A stretch of DNA of 64,000 bases from Cohnella ginsengisoli. Its GTDB lineage: Bacteria; Bacillota; Bacilli; Paenibacillales; Paenibacillaceae. The stretch's first letter is position 1. Every line of letters begins with the position of its first letter. The translations under genes were made by a program, and so were the position numbers. The notes under the pieces were generated by a model. The model had not been told where the DNA came from, made no database searches, and saw nothing but the letters and a program-made list of their open reading frames with translations. Location: positions 1,674,001 to 1,738,000 of the forward strand of contig NZ_JAPDHZ010000003.1 in assembly GCF_029525555.1 (NCBI RefSeq), given 5' to 3'. This document shows, one piece after another, positions 55,617 through 64,000 of this stretch.

Positions 55617-55695
55617 GCGGACATACGATCCGTTATTCTCGAAAAGCGGCATCGTTAATCCCCTTCAATCCGAGAATAGCGGATCCTGTGTCCGC
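55617..55695. repeat. Long imperfect inverted repeat between ctaG and ctaF
   Basis: The 25-bp arms at 55617-55641 and 55671-55695 match at 22 of 25 positions (GCGGACATACGATCCGTTAT against its complement) around a 29-base loop. A related piece (GGACTTACGATCCTTCATTC) lies just left at 55568. It is separate from the ctaF terminator and may be a dispersed palindromic element. Confidence 0.7.
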
Positions 55696-55750
55696 AAAGG
55701 TCCATACAGCCGATTATACGCCGAATACCCGCGCAAATCGCCTGAACCGT

Positions 55751-55785
55751 TAAAAAGAGAGGCGGCTTTTAGGCCCGCCTCTCTT
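55751..55785 (-). terminator. Terminator of the ctaCDEF operon
   Basis: Minus strand AAGAGAGGCGG and CCGCCTCTCTT pair around a loop of about nine bases and end in a T-run, 15 bp after the ctaF stop. Confidence 0.85.
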
Positions 55786-55799
55786 CAGTTCTTCTTATT

Positions 55800-56120
55800 T
55801 TACCACCAAACCCAGTACAGGGCCATGATCACCATCGTGAATACGACGATGATACCGAAGACGATGCCCATCGTCGCGAACAGGTGTCCGCGATCCTTCA
55901 AGTGCATCCAGAACGCCAGCTGGACGAACACCTGCAGCAGCGCCATGGACACGAGGATGATGTACGTGAACGTCGTGTTGATCTCGCCGGCGGAAACCGC
56001 GGCGAAAGCGATGATCGTGAGTACTAAGGACAGAACAAAAGCGACGACGTGCTTCTGCGGTCCCTCGTGCCGATGACGTCTCTTGGGTTCCGAAGCGGCT
56101 GCCGAATGGTCGTTGGCCAT
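55800..56120 (-). CDS. ctaF: Cytochrome c oxidase subunit IV (CtaF)
   Basis: 106 residues with three membrane helices (VVAFVLSLVLTIIAFAAVSA, TFTYIILVSMALLQVFVQLA, IVFGIIVVFTMVIMALYWVW) and the AFWMHLKD loop typical of the bacterial subunit IVB family. Last gene of the leftward oxidase operon, 4 bp after ctaE. Confidence 0.92.
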   Translation of the reverse strand: MANDHSAAASEPKRRHRHEGPQKHVVAFVLSLVLTIIAFAAVSAGEINTTFTYIILVSMALLQVFVQLAFWMHLKDRGHLFATMGIVFGIIVVFTMVIMALYWVWW

Positions 56121-56124
56121 GAGG

Positions 56125-56745
56125 TTAACCCACCTTTCCCATCAGGTATACAACGGTGAAGATGAATACCCAGACGACGTCGATAAAGTGCCAGTAAATG
56201 GCGGACACGTAGATCTTCGGAGCGGTGACGACCGTGAGGCCCTTCTTGAAGATCTGGGCGATGAGCAGCCCGATCCAGAGAACGCCGAACGCGACGTGCG
56301 CGCCGTGGAAGCCGACCAGCGTGTAGAACGAGGAACTGAATGCGCTCGTGGTCAGCTTGTGGCCTTCGGATACGTACGTGTTGAACTCGTAAATCTCGAG
56401 TCCGAGGAAGCTCAGGCCCAGCAGGATCGTAATAATCAGCCAAACGATCATCTGCTTGACCTTATGCTGGTGAAGGGCCTGAACCGCGAAAACGCTCGCG
56501 AGGCTCGATACCAGCAGGATCATCGTGGCGGCGAATACCATCGGAAGCTCGAACAGATGGTCGGGCGTCGGACCGTCAAGGGTCTGATGGCGAAGCGCGA
56601 TGAAGGCGGCGAAGAGGGTTCCGAACAGAACCGTCTCCGCGCCGAGAAACAACCAGAAGCCGAGAATTTTATTGCGGCCTTCTAACGTCGCCTTTTCGGG
56701 CTCATGAGGAAGGTGTCCGTCTAATTGATGGTCGTGTGCGCTCAT
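56125..56745 (-). CDS. ctaE: Cytochrome c oxidase subunit III (CtaE)
   Basis: 206 residues with five membrane helices. LGFWLFLGAETVLFGTLFAA, SAFSSSFYTLVGFHGAHVAF and AIYWHFIDVVWVFIFTVVYL carry the conserved subunit III residues. ATG 56745 overlaps the corrected ctaD stop. Intact. Confidence 0.95.
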   Translation of the reverse strand: MSAHDHQLDGHLPHEPEKATLEGRNKILGFWLFLGAETVLFGTLFAAFIALRHQTLDGPTPDHLFELPMVFAATMILLVSSLASVFAVQALHQHKVKQMIVWLIITILLGLSFLGLEIYEFNTYVSEGHKLTTSAFSSSFYTLVGFHGAHVAFGVLWIGLLIAQIFKKGLTVVTAPKIYVSAIYWHFIDVVWVFIFTVVYLMGKVG

Positions 56746-58608
56746 GCGTGCACCCCTTTCTCCTGCTCCTCAGGCTCGATGTGGAAGCCGTGATCGTCGA
56801 ACACGGAGCGGCAGAACATGCTGCCAAAGGTGACGACGAGCCCTGCGATGGCAACGACCAGATGGTCGTACATGAAGCCCAGCGCCGCTGCGAACAATCC
56901 GATGCTCATGACGAGCGGAAGGATCGATGGCGAAGGCATATGGATCGGTCCGACCGGCTCGGCCGGCGGCATTTCGGCGTTGCCTTTTTTGCTTTTCGTT
57001 CCACCAGGCGTCATAGGAACGCACGAGCGGAAGCTGCTTGAAGTTATACTCCGGCGGCGGCGAAGGAATCGACCATTCGAGCGAGCGGCCGTCTTCCCAC
57101 GGATCGTCCGCGACAGGCTTCTTGTTCGCCGCGCTGACGATGACGTTGACGACGAAGATGATCGTGCCGATGCCCATCAGGAACGCGCCGACGGTGCTGA
57201 CCGCATTCATCGTGTCGAAGCCTTGACCCGGCAGATACGTCCATACGCGGCGCGGCATCCCGATCAGACCCAGGAAGTGCTGGATGAAGAAGGTCAGGTG
57301 GAAGCCGATGAAGAACGTCCAGAACGTTGCCTTGCCCAGCTTCTCGTTCAACATGCGGCCGAACATCTTCGGCCACCAGTAGTGAAGGCCGGAGAAGATG
57401 CCGAAGATCAATCCGCCTACGATGACGTAGTGGAAGTGAGCGACGACGAAGTACGTATCGTGATACTGGAAGTCAGCCGGCGCGACGGCCAGCATGACGC
57501 CGGTGACGCCGCCCATGACGAACGTCGGGATGAACCCGATCGCGAACAGGCTCGCGGACGTGAACGAGATCGAACCGCCCCAGAGCGTGAACAGCCAGTT
57601 GAAGATCTTGACCCCCGTCGGCACCGCGATCAGCATCGTCGCGATGGAGAACAGGCCGTTCGCCACAGGGCCGAGGCCCGTCGTGAACATATGGTGCGCC
57701 CAAACCATGAAGCCGAGGAACGCGATCAGCACGGTCGCGAATACCATCGAGCTATAGCCGAACAGCCGCTTGCGCGAGAAGGTGCTGATGACTTCGGAGA
57801 TGACGCCGAAGGCTGGCAGGATCAGGATGTAAACTTCGGGGTGACCGAACACCCAGAAGATGTGTTCCCAGAGCACGGCGTTGCCGCCGTTGCCCGTCTC
57901 GAAGAAATTCGCTTGGAACAAGCGGTCGAACGTCAGTGCGACGAGGCCGACCGTCAGTACCGGGAAGGCGAACACGATCAGGGCGGAAGTAATGAAGATC
58001 GTCCAGGTGAACATCGGCATGCGCATGAAGGACATGCCCGGCGCGCGCATGTTGATGATCGTCGCCATGAAGTTAATGCCGCCGATCAGCGTGCCGATAC
58101 CGGCAATCTGAAGGCCCATCAGGTAGTAATCGACGCCGTGGCCGCCGCCGTAAGTCGGGCCTGCCAGCGGTACGTACGACGTCCAGCCTGCATCCGGAAT
58201 GTCGCCCGCGAACCAGCTGATGTTCAGCAGGACGCCGCCGGCGAAGAAGGTCCAGAAGCCGAGAGAATTCAGGAACGGGAACGCGACGTCGCGCGCCCCG
58301 ATCTGCAGCGGGATGACCGCGTTCATGAGCGCGAACAGCATCGGCATCGCCGCCAGGAAGATCATCGTCGTGCCGTGCATCGTGATCAGTTGGTTAAAGG
58401 TATCCGCCCCGACGAAATTGTTCATGGGCTTAATCAGTTGAATCCGGATCAGGATCGCCTCAAGGCCGCCGACCAGAAAGAACAATCCGCCGGCGATTAA
58501 GTACAAGATCCCTATTTTCTTGTGGTCGACGGTCGTCAGCCAGTCCATCAAGCCCCGATAACGCTTGACCGTGTGCGCGTGTGCAGCCAAAGCCGCGTCC
58601 TCCTTCAT
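56742..58608 (-). CDS. ctaD: Cytochrome c oxidase subunit I (CtaD), frameshifted as read
   Basis: About 621 residues, the catalytic haem-copper subunit. FNQLITMHGTTMIFLAAMPM carries a haem-a His ligand, EHIFWVFGHPEVYILILPAF the CuB His-Tyr pair and MVWAHHMFTTGLG the two further CuB His; AHFHYVIVGGLIFGIF holds the haem ligands. One extra base in T run 56985-56990 cuts off the C-terminal extension with two more helices (SILPLVMSIGLFAAALGFMY, VVAIAGLVVTFGSMF), which is typical of caa3-type CtaD. Mended, the stop is at 56742, overlapping ctaE. It starts 20 bp after ctaC. Confidence 0.93.
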
Positions 58609-58628
58609 TCCCCGCAGAAGCTAGAGTA

Positions 58629-59702
58629 TTAGTATTCGAGCTTTTGGCCGGCCAGATACTTCGCGATGCCGTCGAGCTCTTCTTCGGTAAGGCCGGTTGC
58701 CGTCGTGCCCTTGCCAGGTCCGTACTTTACGTTCGTGCTGACGTCCGGCATTTGGTTGCCCGGCTTGATCGTCTGCGCATGGGAGATCCAGTCCTTCAGG
58801 TTCTCCTCGACCGACTTCTCGTCGTTGTACAGAATGCCGCCGACGGTCAGCCTGCTGCCGACGCCGGTCAAGTTCGGCGCCGCGCTGCCTGCGTTCGTCT
58901 CGCCGATCGCATGGCAGGTCAGGCACTTGCTCTCGAACGCGGCCTTGACTTTCTCGTCGGCCGGCATGGCTACCGGCGCCTTCATCGCCGCGACCCAGCG
59001 GTCGAACGAAGCCTGGTTGACGGCCTTCGCCTTGAAGTCCATCAAAGCGTGGGAAGGGCCGCAGAGCTCGGCGCACTTGCCTCTGAATACGCCTTCGTTG
59101 GGGAATTCGAGGTACAGTTTGTTCGTCGTGCCAAGACCCGCGTTGGTATCGATCTTGCCGCCGATGGAAGGAATCCAGAAAGCGTGCGTCACGTCGCCGG
59201 ACGCGAGCTTGAACTGAATCTTGCGCCCTGTCGGCACGATCAGTTCCTGCGCGGTCTTAATGCCGTACTCCGGATACTCGAACTCCCACCAGTACTGGTG
59301 AGAAGTAACGGTAACCTGCACCGCCTCGGGATCCTTGGAATAGTCCTTGGACAGACCGAAAACCGTGTTGATCGTCGGCACGCCCAGAATAAGCAGCAAA
59401 ATAATCGGAACGACCGTCCAGATAATCTCCAGCGTGTGATTCCCTTCGACTTGCTTCGGGATCGTGTTGTCGCCTTTGCGCCGGCGGAAGCGGATCAGTA
59501 CGTAAATACAGATCGCAAACACGACGACAACGACTAGCGCCATGATCGAGATCGAGAGCGTCATCAGGTCAAATTGTTTTTGCGCGACGGGGCCCTGCGG
59601 GCTCAGCGTCGACAGGTCGTCCCTACCGCATGCCGACAGCAATAGCGCCATGCCGGCCATTAGCGGAAGCAACCGCTTTAATACGCGCCACCGATTCATC
59701 AT
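58629..59702 (-). CDS. ctaC: Cytochrome c oxidase subunit II with cytochrome c domain (CtaC)
   Basis: 357 residues. A lipoprotein-type signal (LLPLMAGMALLLSACG) gives a lipidated Cys. Two membrane helices (LSISIMALVVVVVFAICIYV; LEIIWTVVPIILLLILGVPT) precede the CuA domain (FRGKCAELCGPSHALM: two Cys and His). A C-terminal haem c motif CLTCHAIGE with Met in GNQMPDVS makes it the caa3 type. First gene of the operon, with a promoter at 59822-59850. The first codon is ATG 59702. Confidence 0.95.
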   Translation of the reverse strand: MMNRWRVLKRLLPLMAGMALLLSACGRDDLSTLSPQGPVAQKQFDLMTLSISIMALVVVVVFAICIYVLIRFRRRKGDNTIPKQVEGNHTLEIIWTVVPIILLLILGVPTINTVFGLSKDYSKDPEAVQVTVTSHQYWWEFEYPEYGIKTAQELIVPTGRKIQFKLASGDVTHAFWIPSIGGKIDTNAGLGTTNKLYLEFPNEGVFRGKCAELCGPSHALMDFKAKAVNQASFDRWVAAMKAPVAMPADEKVKAAFESKCLTCHAIGETNAGSAAPNLTGVGSRLTVGGILYNDEKSVEENLKDWISHAQTIKPGNQMPDVSTNVKYGPGKGTTATGLTEEELDGIAKYLAGQKLEY

Positions 59703-59821
59703 CCATTCATCCCCACTTTGACATAATCACGGATCGCCCTCTTCTCTGACTGTGGCGGCGGCGATCCATGTGTTGCGCGATGTCGAACTTTGGTCACGCA
59801 CGTGCCTAAACCCTCTAATAA

Positions 59822-59850
59822 ATATAAAGATTGGCACGACAGTTTGTCAA
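59822..59850 (-). promoter_or_regulatory. Sigma-A promoter of the ctaCDEF operon
   Basis: Minus strand TTGACA (59850-59845), 17-bp spacer, TTATAT (59827-59822); transcription would begin about 110 bp before ctaC. No gene is seen in 59703-60128. Confidence 0.65.
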
Positions 59851-59851
59851 T

Positions 59852-59870
59852 GTTCACACAACAGTTCACA
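59852..59870 (-). promoter_or_regulatory. Possible ResD-type direct repeat upstream of ctaC
   Basis: TGTGAAC occurs twice, 12 bp apart, directly upstream of the -35 element on the minus strand. ResD of Bacillus binds TTGTGAA-like sequences at respiratory promoters. This is motif inference without proof, but the position suits an activator. Confidence 0.3.
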
Positions 59871-60128
59871 AATTGTTCTCAAAACTGTCAAAATCGTTGC
59901 GCCACAAGGGTTTCAAGGCTCATTTTTGCGTTTATCGGTCCCTTTCGGACCTTCCTGCAAAGGCTTTCTTCGGCCGCAAAGCCCCGGATCTCCCGATCGC
60001 GGCGCCGCAGCCCTTTCCATCAGCTTTTACCATTGTCGGCTTGTTTTATGTACGTCGGGCCTGGCATACTTTTGCCGCCGCGGCGAACACTAGTCGCATC
60101 GCATGCAGATCTCGAGGAGGAGCCCGTA

Positions 60129-60872
60129 ATGAATAAGCGCCGTTGCGCGAACGTATGTCTGCTCGCAGCCGCGCTGACAGGCGCGTTGGGCGGCTGCAAT
60201 TATAAAGCCCATCATCAGCAAAGCGCCAACGATTACGGCAGCAGGACGGCGAACGACCCGAAAATGTCCGGCGTCCGCGCCTACAGCCATGTCGTCACCG
60301 ATCCGCGCGCGCACGACAACCGTTATTTCGAATACAGCTCGGCCATGTCTTACCGCTTGTCCAACGTCCCCGGCGTCGCGAACGCCATCGTCATGTTGAC
60401 GGATAAAAATGCCTACGTCGGCATTACCACGGACCAAACCGCTACGGGTATCCGATCGCACGGCGGCTTGCGCACCCGCGAGCAGGACAACACAGGCACG
60501 ACCGAAGGCGTATATAACGTGGATACGGGCAGCACTTCATGGGATTTAACGAAAATCGTGACGCCGTACAATTCCTCCTTTTCGCATAAGGACATCTCGG
60601 ATCTGTCGACCGAATTCCGCCAGACGCTTTCTAACGAGGTTCGCAAGATGGCGCCCAACGTGACGGGCGTCCATATCTCCGCCAACATGGAGTACATGAA
60701 CCAACTGCTCGGCTACGCCAAAGCTTCGTGGGACGGCCAGCCGCTCGCCCCGCTTACGCCAAGCTTCAATAAACTGGCCAAGTATATGTTCGCGGCGGGT
60801 GACGAGGTGCCGATCCCGGTTCCGGAGCCCACGGCGCGCGGCGGAAGCATGAACGGAACGGCCAAGCGATGA
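60129..60872 (+). CDS. YhcN/YlaJ-family sporulation lipoprotein
   Basis: 247 residues. The lipobox ALTGALGGC is at the N-terminus after a basic start (MNKRRCANVCLLAAALTG). The body has the YhcN/YlaJ domain (LSNVPGVANAIVMLTDKNAY and a later LSTEFRQTLSNEVRKMAPNV). ATG 60129 follows AGGAGGAG. Family members are found in forespore or spore envelope in Bacillus, so this supports an endospore former. Transcribed alone. Confidence 0.85.
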   Translation: MNKRRCANVCLLAAALTGALGGCNYKAHHQQSANDYGSRTANDPKMSGVRAYSHVVTDPRAHDNRYFEYSSAMSYRLSNVPGVANAIVMLTDKNAYVGITTDQTATGIRSHGGLRTREQDNTGTTEGVYNVDTGSTSWDLTKIVTPYNSSFSHKDISDLSTEFRQTLSNEVRKMAPNVTGVHISANMEYMNQLLGYAKASWDGQPLAPLTPSFNKLAKYMFAAGDEVPIPVPEPTARGGSMNGTAKR

Positions 60873-60883
60873 ACATAATGATA

Positions 60884-60929
60884 GCGGGTTGCGCAAAGAC
60901 GAGCGGTCTCTGCTGCAACCCTCTTTATT
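60884..60929 (+). terminator. Terminator after the YhcN-like gene
   Basis: GGGTTGC pairs with GCAACCC across a 22-base loop, then TCTTTATT. Confidence 0.6.
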
Positions 60930-60993
60930 AATTGAAGCGCCAAAAGCGAAAAGAAACCTGAAAGCGCGTTGAAAGATCTAAAATGCCGCTAAA

Positions 60994-61033
60994 CAAAAAA
61001 ACAAGGCCCCAATCGCAGAGGCCTTGCGAAAAA
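60994..61033 (-). terminator. Terminator of the small gene at 61041
   Basis: CAAGGCC/GGCCTTG stem with T-run on the minus strand and an A-run on the other side, so it may work both ways. It starts 8 bp after the stop. Confidence 0.75.
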
Positions 61034-61040
61034 TCGGTGG

Positions 61041-61229
61041 TCAGGAAGCGGATGAGTTGATTCTCATCAGCTCGCGTTCAACGATAACGGTTAGTTCATC
61101 TTCATAGCCGCCGGTGATTCTGTATTTCCGGATATAGTCCTTGACGAACTTGCGCGGATCCTTGGGGCGAAAAATTCTCGTTAGCTCCTGCAGACTCTCC
61201 TGAACTTCGTTATGACCGCGCTTTGCCAT
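61041..61229 (-). CDS. Small conserved protein of unknown function
   Basis: 62 residues from ATG 61229 (nine bases after GGGAGG). It is mostly helical and charged: MAKRGHNEVQESLQELTRIF, then PKDPRKFVKDYIRKYRIT and ELTVIVERELMRIN. I do not recognise a family with certainty. The strong ribosome binding site and own terminator support a real gene. There is no signal peptide or membrane helix. Confidence 0.65.
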   Translation of the reverse strand: MAKRGHNEVQESLQELTRIFRPKDPRKFVKDYIRKYRITGGYEDELTVIVERELMRINSSAS

Positions 61230-61363
61230 GCCATAATCCCTCCCGGCGGAAACTTCCCGCAAGATTCGTACAGAGTTGACGCCCGGCTGCCTATATTTAG
61301 ATGTTTACTTCCCGTTCGCCTCATTATACCAGTTCGACCAGAGGTTTAACAGAAAAACCGTCT

Positions 61364-62089
61364 TCAGACGTCTACCTCGAACCATTGCTCCCCGCCTGGC
61401 AGGCTAAATCGATCGCCAGCCCTGAGCTCTCGCCGATCTCCCGCCGCCAGCCGCGTGCCGTCCGGCAAGTATGTACCGTTGGAGGAACCGTGGTCGACCA
61501 ACGAAAAAACCCCGCGCGACGAATCGTAGCTGACGGTACAGTGCTTGCGGCTGATCTCGGCGTGCCCGTCCGGATAGACGAGCTCGCATTGGTGGCCGTC
61601 CCTGCCGATCGCCAAAGGCCTGTCCGCCAGGCTGTAACTGGCGCCGGCGAGCTGACCCGCGACGCCTACGAGCCGAGGCTCGTGGGCGCCGGCGATCGCG
61701 GCCTTGCGCCGCTCGATGCCGTCCGACGCGTCGCCTAAGCTCCGCAGCGGGATCGTATAGCCGAGATCGTCGCCTTCCTCCGCCTCGTCATTGGAGCCGG
61801 ATCCGGCTTGGTTCGAGGCAAACAAGTCCGAATTCGCAGGCCTGGACTCGTCCTCCTTCATACTCTTACCCCGGGAGGTCATCTGCAGAAACGCAAGTAC
61901 CGCGATAACCGATACGGCGATGCCGATCGCCATGGCCGCCAACAAAGGAAGCATGCCTTGCGATTCAATGCGCTCCGCAGCCGCGCGGGCGGCGGACGGC
62001 GCCGCCTCCGCCTTCGGGCCCGGCCATACCGCGGCGGCGAATGCCAGCATGGCGGCCGGCAGGGCGCGGAAGCCGGACCTTCTTTTCAT
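61364..62089 (-). CDS. Membrane-anchored FHA-domain protein
   Basis: 241 residues: signal or first membrane segment (LPAAMLAFAAAVWPG), a second helix (LLAAMAIGIAVSVIAVLAFL), an acidic linker, then an FHA domain (LAIGRDGHQCELVYPDGHAE, ISRKHCTVSYDSSRGVFSLV, DHGSSNGTYLPDGTRL). FHA domains bind phosphothreonine, so it probably serves Ser/Thr kinase signalling at the envelope. No kinase or phosphatase gene is adjacent. Confidence 0.85.
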   Translation of the reverse strand: MKRRSGFRALPAAMLAFAAAVWPGPKAEAAPSAARAAAERIESQGMLPLLAAMAIGIAVSVIAVLAFLQMTSRGKSMKEDESRPANSDLFASNQAGSGSNDEAEEGDDLGYTIPLRSLGDASDGIERRKAAIAGAHEPRLVGVAGQLAGASYSLADRPLAIGRDGHQCELVYPDGHAEISRKHCTVSYDSSRGVFSLVDHGSSNGTYLPDGTRLAAGDRRELRAGDRFSLPGGEQWFEVDV

Positions 62090-62232
62090 GGCGGCTCCTC
62101 CTATTCATGTAAACGCTTACTAATCCGTATGCGTCGATTCATTATTTAATACCGCTTATGATCTCGATTATAGCTTGATTCGGCGGTCCGTTCAATCTTT
62201 GACCTGTTTCCCCCGGACGGTCGACGGCCTGA

Positions 62233-62805
62233 TTAAAGGCCGCCGATCAACTCGCGAAGCTCGTTTGCGGAAGGCATGCGAAAAGAAACCTTAAGGCCGT
62301 CCGCGTCCGAAGAAACGTCCTTGATTCGCACGACCTTCGGCAGCTCCGCCCCCAGCGGGATGACGACGTCGTCGAACCGGTCCGCGGGCAACGGCACGCC
62401 CCTGATCGAAGCCTCCTGAACCTCCGCCGTCAGATTGGGCGAAACCCACTTCAACCGGTATACGATGGTCAACCCGACGGGAATCCGATCCTTGATCTTC
62501 AAGTTGACGTCCGCAGCCAGACGATCTTCCGCGAGCAAGCGGAACCTGGCGCCCGTGATCAGCACGTCCGGACCGTACATCGGGTTGCGCGCGATCGATT
62601 CCTTGGCCAGATTGTTGACGTCGGTCTCGGACAGCACGAGCTCCGTCGACAGGTCCCTGAACATCTGCAAGGCCTTGCTCTCGAGTTTGACCGGCTCGTA
62701 GGCCAGGTCCAGACGCTCGGCGGGCTTGATCAATTGATATAATATGACGCTTCCCACGGCGATCAGCACGACGAGGGCAATGAACGCGAACAGCAGTTTT
62801 TTCAA
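62233..62805 (-). CDS. YpmS-like (DUF2140) membrane-anchored protein
   Basis: 190 residues from TTG 62805, seven bases after AAAGGAGG; an earlier ATG lacks a site. One N-terminal membrane helix (LLFAFIALVVLIAVGSVILY) and an outer domain with VNNLAKESIARN, LITGARFRLLAEDRLAADVN and a C-terminal FRMPSANELRELIGGL that fit the YpmS/DUF2140 family. The function of that family is unknown. Confidence 0.72.
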   Translation of the reverse strand: MKKLLFAFIALVVLIAVGSVILYQLIKPAERLDLAYEPVKLESKALQMFRDLSTELVLSETDVNNLAKESIARNPMYGPDVLITGARFRLLAEDRLAADVNLKIKDRIPVGLTIVYRLKWVSPNLTAEVQEASIRGVPLPADRFDDVVIPLGAELPKVVRIKDVSSDADGLKVSFRMPSANELRELIGGL

Positions 62806-62963
62806 CGGAAAGCCTCCTTTGGACTGATCCTCGCGCAAGCAAGAGCGCGCATCCCGCGCGCGAATTGACTTGTATCCCTTCTTAAGAGTATAACATTAGT
62901 AATTCAAACGTCGGACAGGGTTCGATCGCCGCGCGGATCTGACGCCCTGCCCGCGCCACAGCC

Positions 62964-62985
62964 AGCCGTCCCTTCGGGGGCGGCT
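62964..62985 (+). other. Hairpin in the ilvA leader
   Basis: AGCCG and CGGCT with C/G-rich inner pairs (CCC/GGGG) form a stable hairpin 25 bp before the ilvA start codon. No T-run follows, so it is not a standard terminator. It could be an expression-control structure or the trailing end of another transcript. Confidence 0.35.
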
Positions 62986-63009
62986 ATTCATTTAGGATCA
63001 GGAAGGAAG

Positions 63010-64000
63010 ATGATGACCTTGTCAGACTCATTACCCCGCAGCGCACCTGCCTCCATCAGAATGGAGGATATTCTGTTCGCGGCCCATACGCTTCGCGGCG
63101 TCGTGTCCCCCACTCCGCTGCAGTTCAACCAGCGGCTGTCGGCCAAGCACGGCTGCCGGATCCATCTGAAGCGCGAGGACCAGCAGGTCGTGCGCTCCTT
63201 CAAGATTCGCGGCGCCTACAACCTGATCTCCGGCCTGCCGACGGAAGAGCGCGAACGCGGCGTCATTTGCGCGAGCGCCGGCAATCACGCGCAGGGGGGT
63301 CGCCTATTCCTGCGCCGCGCTCGACATTCCGGGCATCATCTACATGCCCGCGACGACGCCGCGCCAGAAGATCGGACAGGTCGAGCTGTTCGGCGGGGAC
63401 AAAGTCGAGGTCAGACTCATCGGCGATACGTTCGACGACGCCTATGCCGAAGCCCAGCGGGCGGTGCGCGAGACGGGCATGACCTTCGTGCACCCTTTCG
63501 ACGATGCGCGCATCATCGCAGGCAACGGAACGGTGGGTAAAGAGATCATGGAGGCTTGCAAGGAACCGGTCGACGTGCTGCTCGTGACGGTCGGCGGAGG
63601 CGGGCTCGCCGCGGGCGTCGCCGCCTACGTCAAAGCCGTCAGCCCGAATACGCGCATCATCGGCGTCGAGCCCGAAGGCGCTCCCTCGATGCTGGCCGCG
63701 ATGGAACGCGGCGAGGTCGTACCGCTCGAAGAGATCGACAAGTTCGTGGACGGCGCCGCCGTCAAGCGAGTCGGCGATCTCACGTATGCGCTGTGCCGAG
63801 ACCTGCTCGACGAAGTGATCGTCGTGCCGGAAGGGCGGGTATGCACGACGATCCTCGAGCTGTACAACGAGCATGCGATCGTCGCCGAACCTGCCGGCGC
63901 GCTGACCGTCGCTGCCTTGCCTATGCTTGCGGAACGGCTGGCCGGCCTCAGCGTCGTCTGCGTCGTTAGCGGCGGCAACAACGATGTCGACCGGATGCAG
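63010..64000 (+). CDS. ilvA: Threonine dehydratase (IlvA), frameshifted as read and cut by window edge
   Basis: Threonine ammonia-lyase, the first step of isoleucine synthesis. About 330 residues are visible. The pyridoxal-phosphate Lys is in VVRSFKIRGAYNLI; ASAGNHAQG binds the phosphate and the glycine loop is VTVGGGGLAAG. One extra base in G run 63294-63299 breaks the frame after SAGNHAQG; the rest (VAYSCAALDIPGIIYMPATT, FVHPFDDARIIAGNGT) is in the next frame. The first ATG 63010 follows AGGAAGGA; ATG 63013 is equally possible. The C-terminal regulatory domain lies mostly outside the window. Confidence 0.9.

Overview
The window looks like a chromosomal stretch of a GC-rich member of the Paenibacillaceae (Cohnella- or Paenibacillus-like). 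The signs are YesM/YesN-type two-component genes, a kdp operon behind a c-di-AMP (ydaO/yuaA) riboswitch, a ctaCDEF caa3 oxidase operon with ctaG and ctaM, YhcN- and YpmS-type proteins, an SLH-domain surface protein, cre-like sites and GGAGG ribosome binding sites. No rRNA, tRNA, CRISPR array, phage or transposase gene is visible.

Layout: (1) 1-3300, leftward AraC regulator, YesM-type kinase and YesN-type response regulator (cut by the window edge). (2) 3.4-5.0 kb, a Rieske protein plus amidohydrolase pair. (3) 5.2-8.3 kb, a secreted clan GH-A-like glycosidase with a cre-like site upstream. (4) 8.6-9.2 kb, twelve copies of a 51-bp tandem repeat that carries a palindrome. (5) 9.3-20.2 kb, the potassium locus: riboswitch, a 36-residue ORF, kdpF, kdpA, kdpB, kdpC, a degenerate alpha/beta-hydrolase and a KdpD consisting only of two fused sensor modules. 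The matching histidine kinase and kdpE are divergent. (6) 20.5-27.1 kb, a sugar operon (FucI-like isomerase, split transketolase, FGGY kinase, unknown protein) with a divergent LacI regulator. The gene set fits the transketolase route of D-apiose catabolism. (7) 27.1-29 kb, repeats, a peptidase remnant and a short-chain dehydrogenase. (8) 29.1-41.7 kb, a GLUG/SLH surface protein, its TetR neighbour and a 2.5-thousand-residue secreted multidomain beta-helix protein. (9) 42.1-46.8 kb, a broken small gene and a GntR-controlled ABC export operon. (10) 46.9-53.9 kb, an RluA-type pseudouridine synthase, a GGDEF-EAL protein, a gamma-glutamyltransferase-like enzyme and an amidase. (11) 54-59.9 kb, caa3 oxidase genes. 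(12) 60-64 kb, a YhcN lipoprotein, a small conserved protein, an FHA protein, a YpmS-like protein and the start of ilvA.

A property of the whole window affects the annotation. About eighteen genes, including ctaD, ilvA, the pseudouridine synthase and both ABC ATPases, are interrupted by a one-base frameshift. Nearly all of these are +1 insertions in a run of 5 to 8 identical bases. This pattern points to uncorrected sequencing or assembly errors rather than gene decay. Those genes are listed with joined coordinates, and the run involved is named in each entry.

Taken together the region reads as potassium homeostasis under c-di-AMP and KdpDE-type control, extracellular plant-polysaccharide use (glycosidase, beta-helix protein, sugar operon, cre sites), aerobic respiration and envelope functions.
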